The position numbers and the translations under genes are program-made. The notes beneath the pieces were generated by a model that saw only the letters and a program-made list of their open reading frames with translations, searched no databases and was not told the origin of the DNA. DNA of 50,756 nucleotides from an uncultured Opitutia bacterium (lineage in GTDB: Bacteria > Verrucomicrobiota > Verrucomicrobiia > Opitutales > UBA953), in the NCBI GenBank assembly GCA_903919185.1, contig CAIXHF010000178.1, positions 1-50,756 on the forward strand, written 5' to 3'. Shown here piece by piece: positions 43,747-50,756 of this stretch. Positions within the stretch are counted from its first letter, which is position 1, and each line of letters starts with the position of its first letter.

Positions 43747-46575
43747 TTAGGATTGCGGGTACTTGGCGGCGAGGGCGGCGCGGCACCGTGGGGATACCAT
43801 ACCGTATTTCCCGGCGTCCACAAGCGTAGGCACCCAGCGCCATGACCTCGGGCACTTTACCCCAGAAGCATGGTCGACGGCAAATGCCAGCGGGGCCTGC
43901 GGTTGGGGCTGCAGCGTGACGGCCGAGACGATCCAAAGCTCGGTTAAAAGGCCCGCATGCTGGGAAAGGATGGCGAAATCAGGGTCGGCCGGGTCACCCG
44001 TAACGGTGACGGCGGCTTCCAACGACTGGCCGATTTTCTTCTCCTGCCGGAGGCGCTCCATGGGGACGTTGACCTGGGCGGCCAAGGCTTGGATGGCGGC
44101 GACAGCGGTATGGGCGGCTAAACCAGAGGCGTCTTCCCAAGCCGCGTCGACGACGGGCCAGTCTTGCAGGTGGATACACGTGGCGTCGATATACTCGGTG
44201 CGCGCGTGCAAGTGCGACCACGCTTCATCCGCCGTGAACGGCACAAAGGGCGCGATGAGTTTCAGGTAGGCGCGCAACACGAGGTCAAGCGCGGTCTGCG
44301 TCGAACGGCGCAAGGGGTCGTTCGGCGCGGTCGTGTAGAGGCGGTCCTTGACGACGTTATGGTAGGTCGCCGAGAGCGTGCCCGTCGTGAAACCAGCCAA
44401 GGCGGCGGCGGCGCGGTGAAACTCGTTGCGCTCGCAGGCGTCGGTGACTTCGCGGATGAGCTGGGCGGTCTCGACGAGGACCCAGCGGTCGATCGGCGTC
44501 AACTGCACGACCGGGAGCGCATCCTTGGCGGCATCGAAGTCGAAGAGATTGCCGAGTTGGTAACGCAGCGAATTGCGCATCCCGCGATACTGGTTCGAAA
44601 TGGTCTCGAAGATAGCGTCAGAAATCGGGATATCGCTCTGGTAATTTTCCGAGGCGACCCAGAGGCGCACGATATCGGCGCCGTATTTTTTGACGTAGTC
44701 ATCGGCGGTCTGCGGCTTACCACTGGGGTTGTCAGACTTCGAAATCTTCTGGCGCTTCTCGTTGACGACGAAACCGTGCGTGAGGACGGCACGATAAGGC
44801 GCCGTGCCCTTGACGGCGATGGCGGTCCAGAGGGAGGACTGGAACCAACCGCGATGCTGGTCGGAGCCTTCGAGGTAAAGGTCTGCGGGCCAATGGAGGT
44901 CCGGATGGAGGGCGCAAACGGCCAAGTGGCTGGAGCCCGAATCAATCCACACGTCGAGCGTGTCGGTACCCTTGCGGAGATCTTTCGGCCAAGCGGCCGG
45001 CACGGGAGCGCCGGCGAGGACTTCCGCGACGGAGGAGGCCCACCACCAATCGCCGCCGTGGGTGGCGACCTGCGCGGCGACATACCGGACGATGCCGGCA
45101 TCGAGGAAGGACTCGCCGGTCGATGGCGAGTAGAACGAAGGAATCGGCACGCCCCAAGCGCGCTGGCGCGAGATGCACCAATCGGGACGGCCTTCGAGGG
45201 CGGCGCGGATGCGATTCTCGCCGCTAGCGGGAATCCATTTCACCTGGCCGACGGCAGCGAGGGCCTTAGCCCGCAGGCCACCGCGATCGAGGCCGACGAA
45301 CCATTGGTCGAGGGCCCGGAAGACGACCGGTGACTTGGAGCGCCAGCAGTGCGGGTATTGGTGTTCGAAGCTCTGCGACTTCAAGAGCGCCCCCTTTTCC
45401 TTGAGCAAGCCCAGGACGGCGATGTTGGCCGGGTTCTTACCGTCCGTCTCAAGCACGGTCACGCCCACCAAGGAGGCCGGCACTTGGCCGTCGTCGGCGT
45501 AGGTACCATCATCGCGAACCGGGCAATAGGGCTCGAGGCCGTATTTATTGCCGGTCTGGAAGTCTTCGAGGCCGTGGCCCGGGGCGGTGTGGACGCAACC
45601 CGAACCAGCGTCCGTGGTGACGTAGTCGGCAAGCACGACCGGCGCGGGGCGCGCGATGAAGGGGTGCTGCGACTGCAGGCCTTCGAGGGCGCGGCCCTTC
45701 ACGCGGAAACCATCGGTCGCCCCTTCGAGGCCACACTCGGTGACAAAGGCATCGCGGCGGGCGGCGGCCACGAGGAACGAGCGGTCGCCGTGGCGGACCT
45801 CCACGTATTCAAGTTCCGGATGCACGGCGATGGCGAGGTTGGCGGGCAACGTCCACGGGGTGGTCGTCCAGATGACGACGGCGAGCGGGTGCGCCGGGGC
45901 GAGGCCCTTCGCCGCCGGATCGGCGACGGAGAAGGCGACCCAGATGGAGTGCGAACGCTTGGTCAGGTATTCGATCTCGGCCTCCGCCAAAGCCGTCTGG
46001 CAGGGGATGGACCAATACACCGGCTTCTTGGAGCGGTAGACGAGGCCTTGTTCAACGAAACTGCTGAAGCCCTTGAGGATCTCGGCCTCGTAAGCGGGGT
46101 CCATGGTGCGGTATTCAGACTTCCAATCGGCCAGGATACCGAGCCGGCGAAACTGCCCGCGCTGCTTCTCGATATAAGCGGCGGAGAATTCGGCGCAGGC
46201 CTTGCGCACGCCGAGGGCATCGAGCGACTGCTGCTTCGCCTGCAGTTCCTTCATCACCTTATGCTCAATCGGTAAACCGTGGCAGTCCCAACCAGGGACG
46301 TACGGCGTCCGGAACCCGCGCATGGACTTGAAGCGCAGGATCGCATCCTTGAGCAGTTTATTTAACGCGGTGCCGATGTGGACGTCACCGTTGGTGAAAG
46401 GCGGGCCATCGTGGAGCACGAAGGCGGGCTGGGCGGCGGCACGCTGCTGGATGGCAGCGTAGAGACCATTCTTCTCCCAGTGGGCGATGCGCAGCGGCTC
46501 GCGTTCGGCCAGACCGGCCCGCATGGGGAAATCGGTCGCGGGCAGGTTAAGGGTATCCTTGAGCTCTTCGGCCAT
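43747..46575 (-). CDS. ileS: Isoleucyl-tRNA synthetase
   Basis: 942 residues from the ATG at 46575, which begins MAEELKDTLNLPATDFPMRAGLAEREP as in other IleRS. Class I marks: HIGT (in PFTNGDVHIGTALNKLLKD) and KISKS (RQKISKSDNPSG). The editing domain segment GSGCVHTAPGHGLEDF is present. The C-terminal zinc finger is degenerate: C908-P-R-S911 and S928-P-R-C931 replace the two CxxC pairs. First gene of the ileS-dksA-like-lspA-flavoprotein unit. Confidence 0.97.
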   Translation of the reverse strand: MAEELKDTLNLPATDFPMRAGLAEREPLRIAHWEKNGLYAAIQQRAAAQPAFVLHDGPPFTNGDVHIGTALNKLLKDAILRFKSMRGFRTPYVPGWDCHGLPIEHKVMKELQAKQQSLDALGVRKACAEFSAAYIEKQRGQFRRLGILADWKSEYRTMDPAYEAEILKGFSSFVEQGLVYRSKKPVYWSIPCQTALAEAEIEYLTKRSHSIWVAFSVADPAAKGLAPAHPLAVVIWTTTPWTLPANLAIAVHPELEYVEVRHGDRSFLVAAARRDAFVTECGLEGATDGFRVKGRALEGLQSQHPFIARPAPVVLADYVTTDAGSGCVHTAPGHGLEDFQTGNKYGLEPYCPVRDDGTYADDGQVPASLVGVTVLETDGKNPANIAVLGLLKEKGALLKSQSFEHQYPHCWRSKSPVVFRALDQWFVGLDRGGLRAKALAAVGQVKWIPASGENRIRAALEGRPDWCISRQRAWGVPIPSFYSPSTGESFLDAGIVRYVAAQVATHGGDWWWASSVAEVLAGAPVPAAWPKDLRKGTDTLDVWIDSGSSHLAVCALHPDLHWPADLYLEGSDQHRGWFQSSLWTAIAVKGTAPYRAVLTHGFVVNEKRQKISKSDNPSGKPQTADDYVKKYGADIVRLWVASENYQSDIPISDAIFETISNQYRGMRNSLRYQLGNLFDFDAAKDALPVVQLTPIDRWVLVETAQLIREVTDACERNEFHRAAAALAGFTTGTLSATYHNVVKDRLYTTAPNDPLRRSTQTALDLVLRAYLKLIAPFVPFTADEAWSHLHARTEYIDATCIHLQDWPVVDAAWEDASGLAAHTAVAAIQALAAQVNVPMERLRQEKKIGQSLEAAVTVTGDPADPDFAILSQHAGLLTELWIVSAVTLQPQPQAPLAFAVDHASGVKCPRSWRWVPTLVDAGKYGMVSPRCRAALAAKYPQS

Positions 46576-46615
46576 ATTGACGGTGAAATGTGGTAGGTTG
46601 ACCCGGTTAGGCAAT

Positions 46616-46678
46616 ACCCTGCCGGGGCGGGCAGGGTGAACGGCCTGACGGGCGTGGCAAGGGCGGAGATATCCGCCC
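46616..46678 (-). promoter_or_regulatory. Two hairpins in the ileS leader
   Basis: GGGCGGA/TCCGCCC (46661-46667, 46672-46678; loop 4) and ACCCTGCC/GGCAGGGT (46616-46623, 46630-46637; loop 6) lie 40-100 bases upstream of the ileS start, on a leader transcribed on the minus strand. I see no T-box consensus. Confidence 0.35.
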
Positions 46679-46751
46679 CAAAAACGCTAAAAAACCGGGG
46701 TGGGCGGGGCGAGATTGACAGGCGAGGCGAGAAAGGCACCAATGAGTTCCC

Positions 46752-47018
46752 ATGGACAACAACATGAAGCCCAAGTTAGTCACCAAATGGGGGGTCATCA
46801 TCGACCTCACCCTGACCGTTACTTTCTACTTTTGGATGGCCACGATACTAAAGAAGCACGTGCCTTGGGTCGAAGCTGGCGAAACCACCGTCTGGGCGGG
46901 TGCCCTGCTCGCCTCGGCCTGCCTCTCGGGCGTACTCTGGATGGCCCTCAGCCTTTTCCGCGTCACCTTAGCGGACCAGATGCTGCCTAAGGATATCTCG
47001 GATAAGCAGGGTCGCTAA
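46752..47018 (+). CDS. Small two-helix membrane protein
   Basis: 88 residues (or 84 from the ATG at 46764). Two hydrophobic segments (WGVIIDLTLTVTFYFWMATIL and GALLASACLSGVLWMALSLF) with a short loop between; N- and C-terminal ends are charged. No family recognised. It stands alone between ileS (divergent) and a convergent envelope-protein gene, with a terminator after it. Confidence 0.7.
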   Translation: MDNNMKPKLVTKWGVIIDLTLTVTFYFWMATILKKHVPWVEAGETTVWAGALLASACLSGVLWMALSLFRVTLADQMLPKDISDKQGR

Positions 47019-47037
47019 GCGTCACCCGCTTCCCTGC

Positions 47038-47066
47038 AAAGGCCAGCCACACGCTGGCCTTTTTTA
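47038..47066 (+). terminator. Terminator after the two-helix protein gene
   Basis: AGGCCAGC pairs with GCTGGCCT around CACAC, followed by T-rich sequence. On the minus strand an AAA/TTT side is short, so it may also help end the convergent gene. Confidence 0.8.
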
Positions 47067-48164
47067 TTTTAAGTTCGGCTCAATCAAGACGCCTTGGATT
47101 TCCTTCCGCATTACCTCAGCCTCGCGGACCTCTTTCTGAAAATCGGCCCAGATGGCATCGAGCTCTTCGGGCGAAGACTTTGGAAACCGCTCCAGCCACG
47201 CCCCCAAAGTACGCCAAGCATTATGGTAGACTGGGTTCTGCCGGAGGATCTCCCGGCGAAGCACCAAGAGTCGCGCCTCCATGCCCTGCCGCACGCCCAC
47301 GGCCTCGCGCTGCCGCACAACCTGCGGGCCAGTCAGGACGATATCGCCCGCGCCGAGGTCGAAGACAAACCGAGCGGCATCATCCAAGGCTTCCGCGGAC
47401 TCACGCATCCCTAGGCTCACGGGACTACGCGACAGGAGCAGGTTAGCGCGGGCGGCCAGCCACCATTCCTCCTCGGACTTCGCCAACGTCGCTAAAATTT
47501 TCCGCGTGTCGCGCCCCTGCGCCGCCGCGATGAGCACACGCGTCTGCTCAGCGGAGACGCCGACATCATGGCGGAGTGCTCGCCAAAAAAGGAAAGCTTC
47601 CCGCTCCGCTGCCTTGCCTTGGAGGATATCCGCTAGGCGCGCGGGGGCGGCCGAGCGGCCTTCACGATACCAGAAATCGACCATGGCCGGACGCAACAGT
47701 GCGCGGGTCTCGCTCGCCAAAGCCTGGGCCACCCATGGCTCGCTGGCCGTCAAGGGCTGCCCAGCCGCAAAAGCTACCCGGCCCACCCAAGTGCGGGCCG
47801 CGGCTTCCGAGGCCCGCTCGGCCGCGGCCTCAGGGTTGGCGAGCCGGAGCGAGACAATGACTTGGCCGGCCTGAGTCCGCACACTGACATCTGGCTGCCC
47901 AGGCAGGTCGACGATTTCCAAACGGCCTTTCGCTTGGGGTACGCCATTAACGACTCCAGGGATAGCCGGGATGGCCAACACTTGCTGCGTGTAACGTTCG
48001 AGGGCGGAGCAATGCACCGCGACAAAACTGACTTCGGCCAGTTCATGGCCGAGGACGACGGCTAGGCCGCCCTCATTGGCAAAAATACGTGGAGCCTCCG
48101 GCACAGGCGCCGCGACGGGCTCGCCCGCCGCCAGGAAAACCCACGTCGCCAAAAGGCTCAGCAT
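47064..48164 (-). CDS. Hypothetical exported protein
   Basis: 366 residues from the ATG at 48164 (MLSLLATWVFLAAGEPVAAP, signal peptide); an earlier ATG at 48194 would overlap the gene upstream. The chain is Ala/Arg-rich and mostly helical, with repeated segments such as PEAAAERASEAAARTW and KSEEEWWLAARANLLLSRS; no motif or repeat family stands out. The N-terminal 130 residues look beta-rich (IFANEGGLAVVLGHELAEVSFVAVH). It starts 4 bases after the coiled-coil gene stop, so it is the third gene of the trpS unit. Function unknown. Confidence 0.7.
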   Translation of the reverse strand: MLSLLATWVFLAAGEPVAAPVPEAPRIFANEGGLAVVLGHELAEVSFVAVHCSALERYTQQVLAIPAIPGVVNGVPQAKGRLEIVDLPGQPDVSVRTQAGQVIVSLRLANPEAAAERASEAAARTWVGRVAFAAGQPLTASEPWVAQALASETRALLRPAMVDFWYREGRSAAPARLADILQGKAAEREAFLFWRALRHDVGVSAEQTRVLIAAAQGRDTRKILATLAKSEEEWWLAARANLLLSRSPVSLGMRESAEALDDAARFVFDLGAGDIVLTGPQVVRQREAVGVRQGMEARLLVLRREILRQNPVYHNAWRTLGAWLERFPKSSPEELDAIWADFQKEVREAEVMRKEIQGVLIEPNLK

Positions 48165-48168
48165 CGTA

Positions 48169-49353
48169 TCACGGGCCCGTGAAGTGGCTTTCATCGACCT
48201 CGACCGGCTCGCCGCCAGAAAGGTGCAGCGGTTCGCCTAAAGGCGTCTGGTCGTTCTTCCAAATTTCCACCGTCGCGGGCGCATCGGGCTCCGGCGAGAT
48301 CCACTGCCAGCGACCGATACCGAGGAAGGTCATGAGCTGGCCTTTGTCTTGGCTGAGGCCTGGGCCCGTGCCACGGACATACGGCTTGTTGCCGATACCA
48401 ATCATCAAGTTGATCGTCACTGCCGTGCCGGCAGCGGCCGAAGCGGAAGCAGGCGAGGTGGACTCGACCGCAACTTCGTCGTCCGAGGTCTCTTCTTCGT
48501 CTTCAATCGCTTCTTCTTCCTCCTCGTCAGTGGCTACTTCAACCGGAGTCGCGCCCGGTGCTTTCACGGCCTCCGGCTCTTCGTCGGAAAGCGACGACGG
48601 GCTAGGAGCGGAGGCGGCGGGCGGGTTTGCCTGCAAAGACTTTACTTCGGCCTGAACGGACTCGAGCGCTTCGCTCAGCTTGTCGGTGGCGGCGGCCGCC
48701 TTCTGGCCGGACTTCTTAAAATCTTCGCGGAGTTTCTTGAGGTCGTCGGCCACGGCGGCCTGCTGCGCCCCGACGTCGGTGCGCAGGGCCTTTATCGCCT
48801 CGGCGGCCTCGTCCACGTCCGCCACGGAAGCGCGGACGGATACGGCCAAGGCTTCGACCTGCGTAGTCAATTCTTCGACGGCTTCCGGCTTTACGGAACT
48901 GCCGCTAGCGGCCACCGCGGCCTCCAAGACTTTTGCCTTAGCTTCTAAGGCAGTGATAGCGGACTTGAGTGCGTTGAGTTCAGCGGAGGCCCGTTGGGCG
49001 ACAGCCGCAGCGGCGGCTTCACCAGCCTGACGGGCAGTGACTTCAATTTCGCCGACGCGACGAGAAACCGCTTCGGTGCCCGCACGGAAATCGTCGCGCA
49101 GACCATCAATCTCGGCGGCCAACGCCGTCCGTAAACGTGCCTGCTCGGCGAGACGCTCCCGCTTGTCCCCGCCATCCATCAACACCGGGACGACGACGAT
49201 GAGCGAAGCACCCAAGATGCCGAGTACGGCCAGGAAGGCCTGCAGCCCGTCCCGGGGATTCAGGTCGAGGCACAGGATGGCGATGACGGCGATGAAGTCG
49301 GCCGCCACTAAGTACCATTTTTCTTTGAGGATTTTTTCGAGGTCGCGGTTCAT
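48169..49353 (-). CDS. Membrane-anchored coiled-coil protein
   Basis: 394 residues from the ATG at 49353. Two adjacent membrane helices (WYLVAADFIAVIAILCL and FLAVLGILGASLIVVVPVL, about 20-60), then a long Ala/Glu/Lys coiled coil (about 65-255). An acidic low-complexity stretch (DEEEEEAIEDEEETSDDE) follows, then a compact C-terminal beta domain (TINLMIGIGNKPYVRGTGPG ... GIGRWQWI). The layout is that of a scaffold or sensor reaching from the inner membrane, but no family is recognised. It is 26 bases after the trpS stop. Confidence 0.75.
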   Translation of the reverse strand: MNRDLEKILKEKWYLVAADFIAVIAILCLDLNPRDGLQAFLAVLGILGASLIVVVPVLMDGGDKRERLAEQARLRTALAAEIDGLRDDFRAGTEAVSRRVGEIEVTARQAGEAAAAAVAQRASAELNALKSAITALEAKAKVLEAAVAASGSSVKPEAVEELTTQVEALAVSVRASVADVDEAAEAIKALRTDVGAQQAAVADDLKKLREDFKKSGQKAAAATDKLSEALESVQAEVKSLQANPPAASAPSPSSLSDEEPEAVKAPGATPVEVATDEEEEEAIEDEEETSDDEVAVESTSPASASAAAGTAVTINLMIGIGNKPYVRGTGPGLSQDKGQLMTFLGIGRWQWISPEPDAPATVEIWKNDQTPLGEPLHLSGGEPVEVDESHFTGP

Positions 49354-49379
49354 GGGGTGGGGTTGGGGTAAAGGGAAAC

Positions 49380-50399
49380 TCAACGCGGGCGCTCGACGAA
49401 GCCGACCTTGCGGTTGACCTTAGACATCGTCCGGTAGGCCGTGGCTTGGGCCTTTTCAGCGCCAGACTTGAAAATCACGTTCAGCGCTTCGCGGTCTTTA
49501 ATGAGTTCGTCGTAGCGTAAGCGAACTGGGTCGAGGGTCGCGACGACCGCATCGGCGACGGCCTTCTTAAAATCTCCATAGCCCTTGCCCGCGAACTCGG
49601 CGGTGAGGGTCGGGACATCGCGACCCGTGCAGGCCGAGAGGATGGTAAGGAGGTTTGTAACGCCGGGCTTATCTTCGCCCGGGCGCACCTCGGAACCCGA
49701 GTCGGTCACCGCGGACATAAACTTTTTGCGGATCTCTTCGGGCCGGTCCGTGACGTAGACCGTGGAGGACTGATTGAGGTCGGACTTCGACATCTTCGCC
49801 GTCGGGTCCTGCAGCGACATGATGCGCGAACCCACCTTAGAGATGAACGGGGACGGGACCTTAAAGGTCTCCGAATAGCGGTGGTTGAACTTCTCCGCCA
49901 AGTCGCGGGCCAGCTCAAGGTGCTGCTTCTGGTCGTCGCCCACCGGCACTAGATCCGCATTATAAAGGAGGATATCCGCCGCCATCAGCACGGGATAGAA
50001 GAGGAGGCCCGCATCGATCGACTGCTGCTTCTTGGCCTTATCTTTGAACTGGGTCATGCGCTCCAACTGGCCCAAAGGGCACAGGCAGCCTAAAATCCAG
50101 GCTAGTTCCGTATGACCAATGACATGGGACTGGGCAAAGAGATGGCTCCGGGCGGGGTCGAGGCCACAGGCCACATATTGGGCTAGGCAGGAGTAGGTAT
50201 TATCCCGGAGTTGGGCCGGGACGTGGGCGACCGTGATGGCGTGCTGGTCAACGATCCCGAAATAGCACTCATAGTCGTCCTGCATCCGACCCCAATTCAG
50301 GACGGCTCCGAGGTAATTCCCCAAATGGAGGCGTCCCGTCGGCTGGGCGCAGGTCAGGACCACCGGCTTGGCGGGCTTTTTTTCGGCTATTTCGCTCAT
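49380..50399 (-). CDS. trpS: Tryptophanyl-tRNA synthetase
   Basis: 339 residues from the ATG at 50399. Class I marks: the HIGH-type HLGN in QPTGRLHLGNYLGAVLNW, and KMSKS in DPTAKMSKSDLNQS. VLMAADILLYNADLVPVGDDQKQHLELARDLAEKFN is the conserved middle block, split here as VLMAADILLYNADLVPVG and DDQKQHLELARDLA. Length is normal. Charges tRNA-Trp. First gene of a unit with two uncharacterised envelope proteins; divergent from the partial gene at the right edge. Confidence 0.97.
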   Translation of the reverse strand: MSEIAEKKPAKPVVLTCAQPTGRLHLGNYLGAVLNWGRMQDDYECYFGIVDQHAITVAHVPAQLRDNTYSCLAQYVACGLDPARSHLFAQSHVIGHTELAWILGCLCPLGQLERMTQFKDKAKKQQSIDAGLLFYPVLMAADILLYNADLVPVGDDQKQHLELARDLAEKFNHRYSETFKVPSPFISKVGSRIMSLQDPTAKMSKSDLNQSSTVYVTDRPEEIRKKFMSAVTDSGSEVRPGEDKPGVTNLLTILSACTGRDVPTLTAEFAGKGYGDFKKAVADAVVATLDPVRLRYDELIKDREALNVIFKSGAEKAQATAYRTMSKVNRKVGFVERPR

Positions 50400-50464
50400 T
50401 CCTCTGGTCGCCAGCGTGGCAAGGCACAGGCTGGGCATCAAGCGGATAGGGATGTCACTGACGC

Positions 50465-50493
50465 TTGAAATGGCGGATTCTTCCGCCTAGATA
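50465..50493 (+). promoter_or_regulatory. Candidate promoter with inverted repeat in the spacer
   Basis: TTGAAA (50465-50470), exactly 17 bases, then TAGATA (50488-50493). The spacer holds the perfect inverted repeat GGCGGA-TTCT-TCCGCC (50472-50487), well placed for a regulator bound between the -35 and -10. The leader after it is short and pyrimidine-rich. Confidence 0.5.
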
Positions 50494-50519
50494 AAACAAC
50501 GCTCCTCCCCTCCTTCCCC

Positions 50520-50756
50520 ATGTTCCTCGCTCAAGTCGCCCCCGCGATCGCTCCGACCGCCGTCAACTCGGCCAATAAGTTCTACATCATCGGTGACCTC
50601 GACGCCGTAAAGCCGGACATCCCCCCGAGCTGGACGGACCTCATCCTCCACAACCTGGGCTACATCGCCTTGGCATTCGTCATCGGCTGGGTCGCCAAGA
50701 AGGCCCTCGGCTGGGCCGCGCCGAAGTTCGAACAAAGCCCTATCGCTGAGGCCGCC
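50520..50756 (+). CDS. Membrane protein, N-terminal fragment
   Basis: 79 codons lie in the window; the gene runs off the right edge. After a polar N-terminal stretch (MFLAQVAPAIAPTAVNSANK) there is one membrane helix (LILHNLGYIALAFVIGWVA), then KKALGWAAPKFEQSP. It could be the start of a channel or transporter, but no family can be named. The ATG is preceded by CCTCCTTCCCC with no Shine-Dalgarno. Confidence 0.6.
   Translation, partial: MFLAQVAPAIAPTAVNSANKFYIIGDLDAVKPDIPPSWTDLILHNLGYIALAFVIGWVAKKALGWAAPKFEQSPIAEAA

Noticed and set aside
43039-43845. 268-codon plus-strand frame opposite the DksA-like gene
   Set aside because: Gly/Leu/Arg repeats mirror the Lys/Pro/Ala tail of the real gene; it also runs into ileS.

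Overview
The window reads as a GC-rich bacterial chromosome segment, most probably from the phylum Verrucomicrobiota (Opitutae-like). This assignment is an inference. It rests on several fused PSCyt1/DUF1549/DUF1553 haem proteins with DUF1501 partners, a secreted sulfatase, a DUF1080 protein, the ileS-dksA-lspA gene order (also known from Bacteroidetes) and the near absence of Shine-Dalgarno sequences. I see no phage, insertion sequence, integrase or CRISPR array. Every long stretch is coding, and no gap without a gene exceeds 300 bases.

Region 1 (1-18.3 kb) is mostly minus strand and mostly exported proteins. It holds two PSCyt1/DUF1549/DUF1553 + DUF1501 loci. One has two tandem paralogues plus a DUF1501; the other has one variant copy carrying an inserted beta-sandwich plus a divergent DUF1501. 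Between and after them lie a glycerate 2-kinase, a small secreted CxxC protein, a beta-propeller lactonase, a sulfatase and an M13 metallopeptidase. This looks like a periplasmic degradation module whose haem proteins have no assigned reaction.

Region 2 (18.5-27 kb) holds a sigma-70 factor with an unusual -10 recognition region, a secreted mono-haem protein, a single-chain protein with two retropepsin-like lobes, an SGNH hydrolase, a cupin, a DUF1080 protein, an esterase and an S9 peptidase lipoprotein. Region 3 (27-35.4 kb) holds a divergent membrane pyrophosphatase, a UPF0114 membrane protein, a CrtI-type FAD oxidoreductase, an ABC ATPase, and three exported proteins of which two are alpha/beta hydrolases.

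Region 4 (35.4-50.7 kb) is housekeeping: trmD-rplS, then rpsP behind a possible structured RNA; an OppB/OppC permease pair without its other subunits; tRNA-Tyr and rpsT; a RluA-like protein without the catalytic Asp; ileS-dksA-like-lspA-flavoprotein; and trpS followed by two uncharacterised envelope proteins. Three proteins here (DksA-like, IleRS, an FmdB-like protein) have lost some or all of the zinc-binding cysteines typical of their families.

The items I find most worth testing are the pseudoknot-like leader before rpsP, the two-DTG protease-like protein, the catalytic-site loss in the RluA homologue, the rewired sigma region 2, the beta-sandwich inserted into DUF1553, and the parallel loss of zinc ligands.
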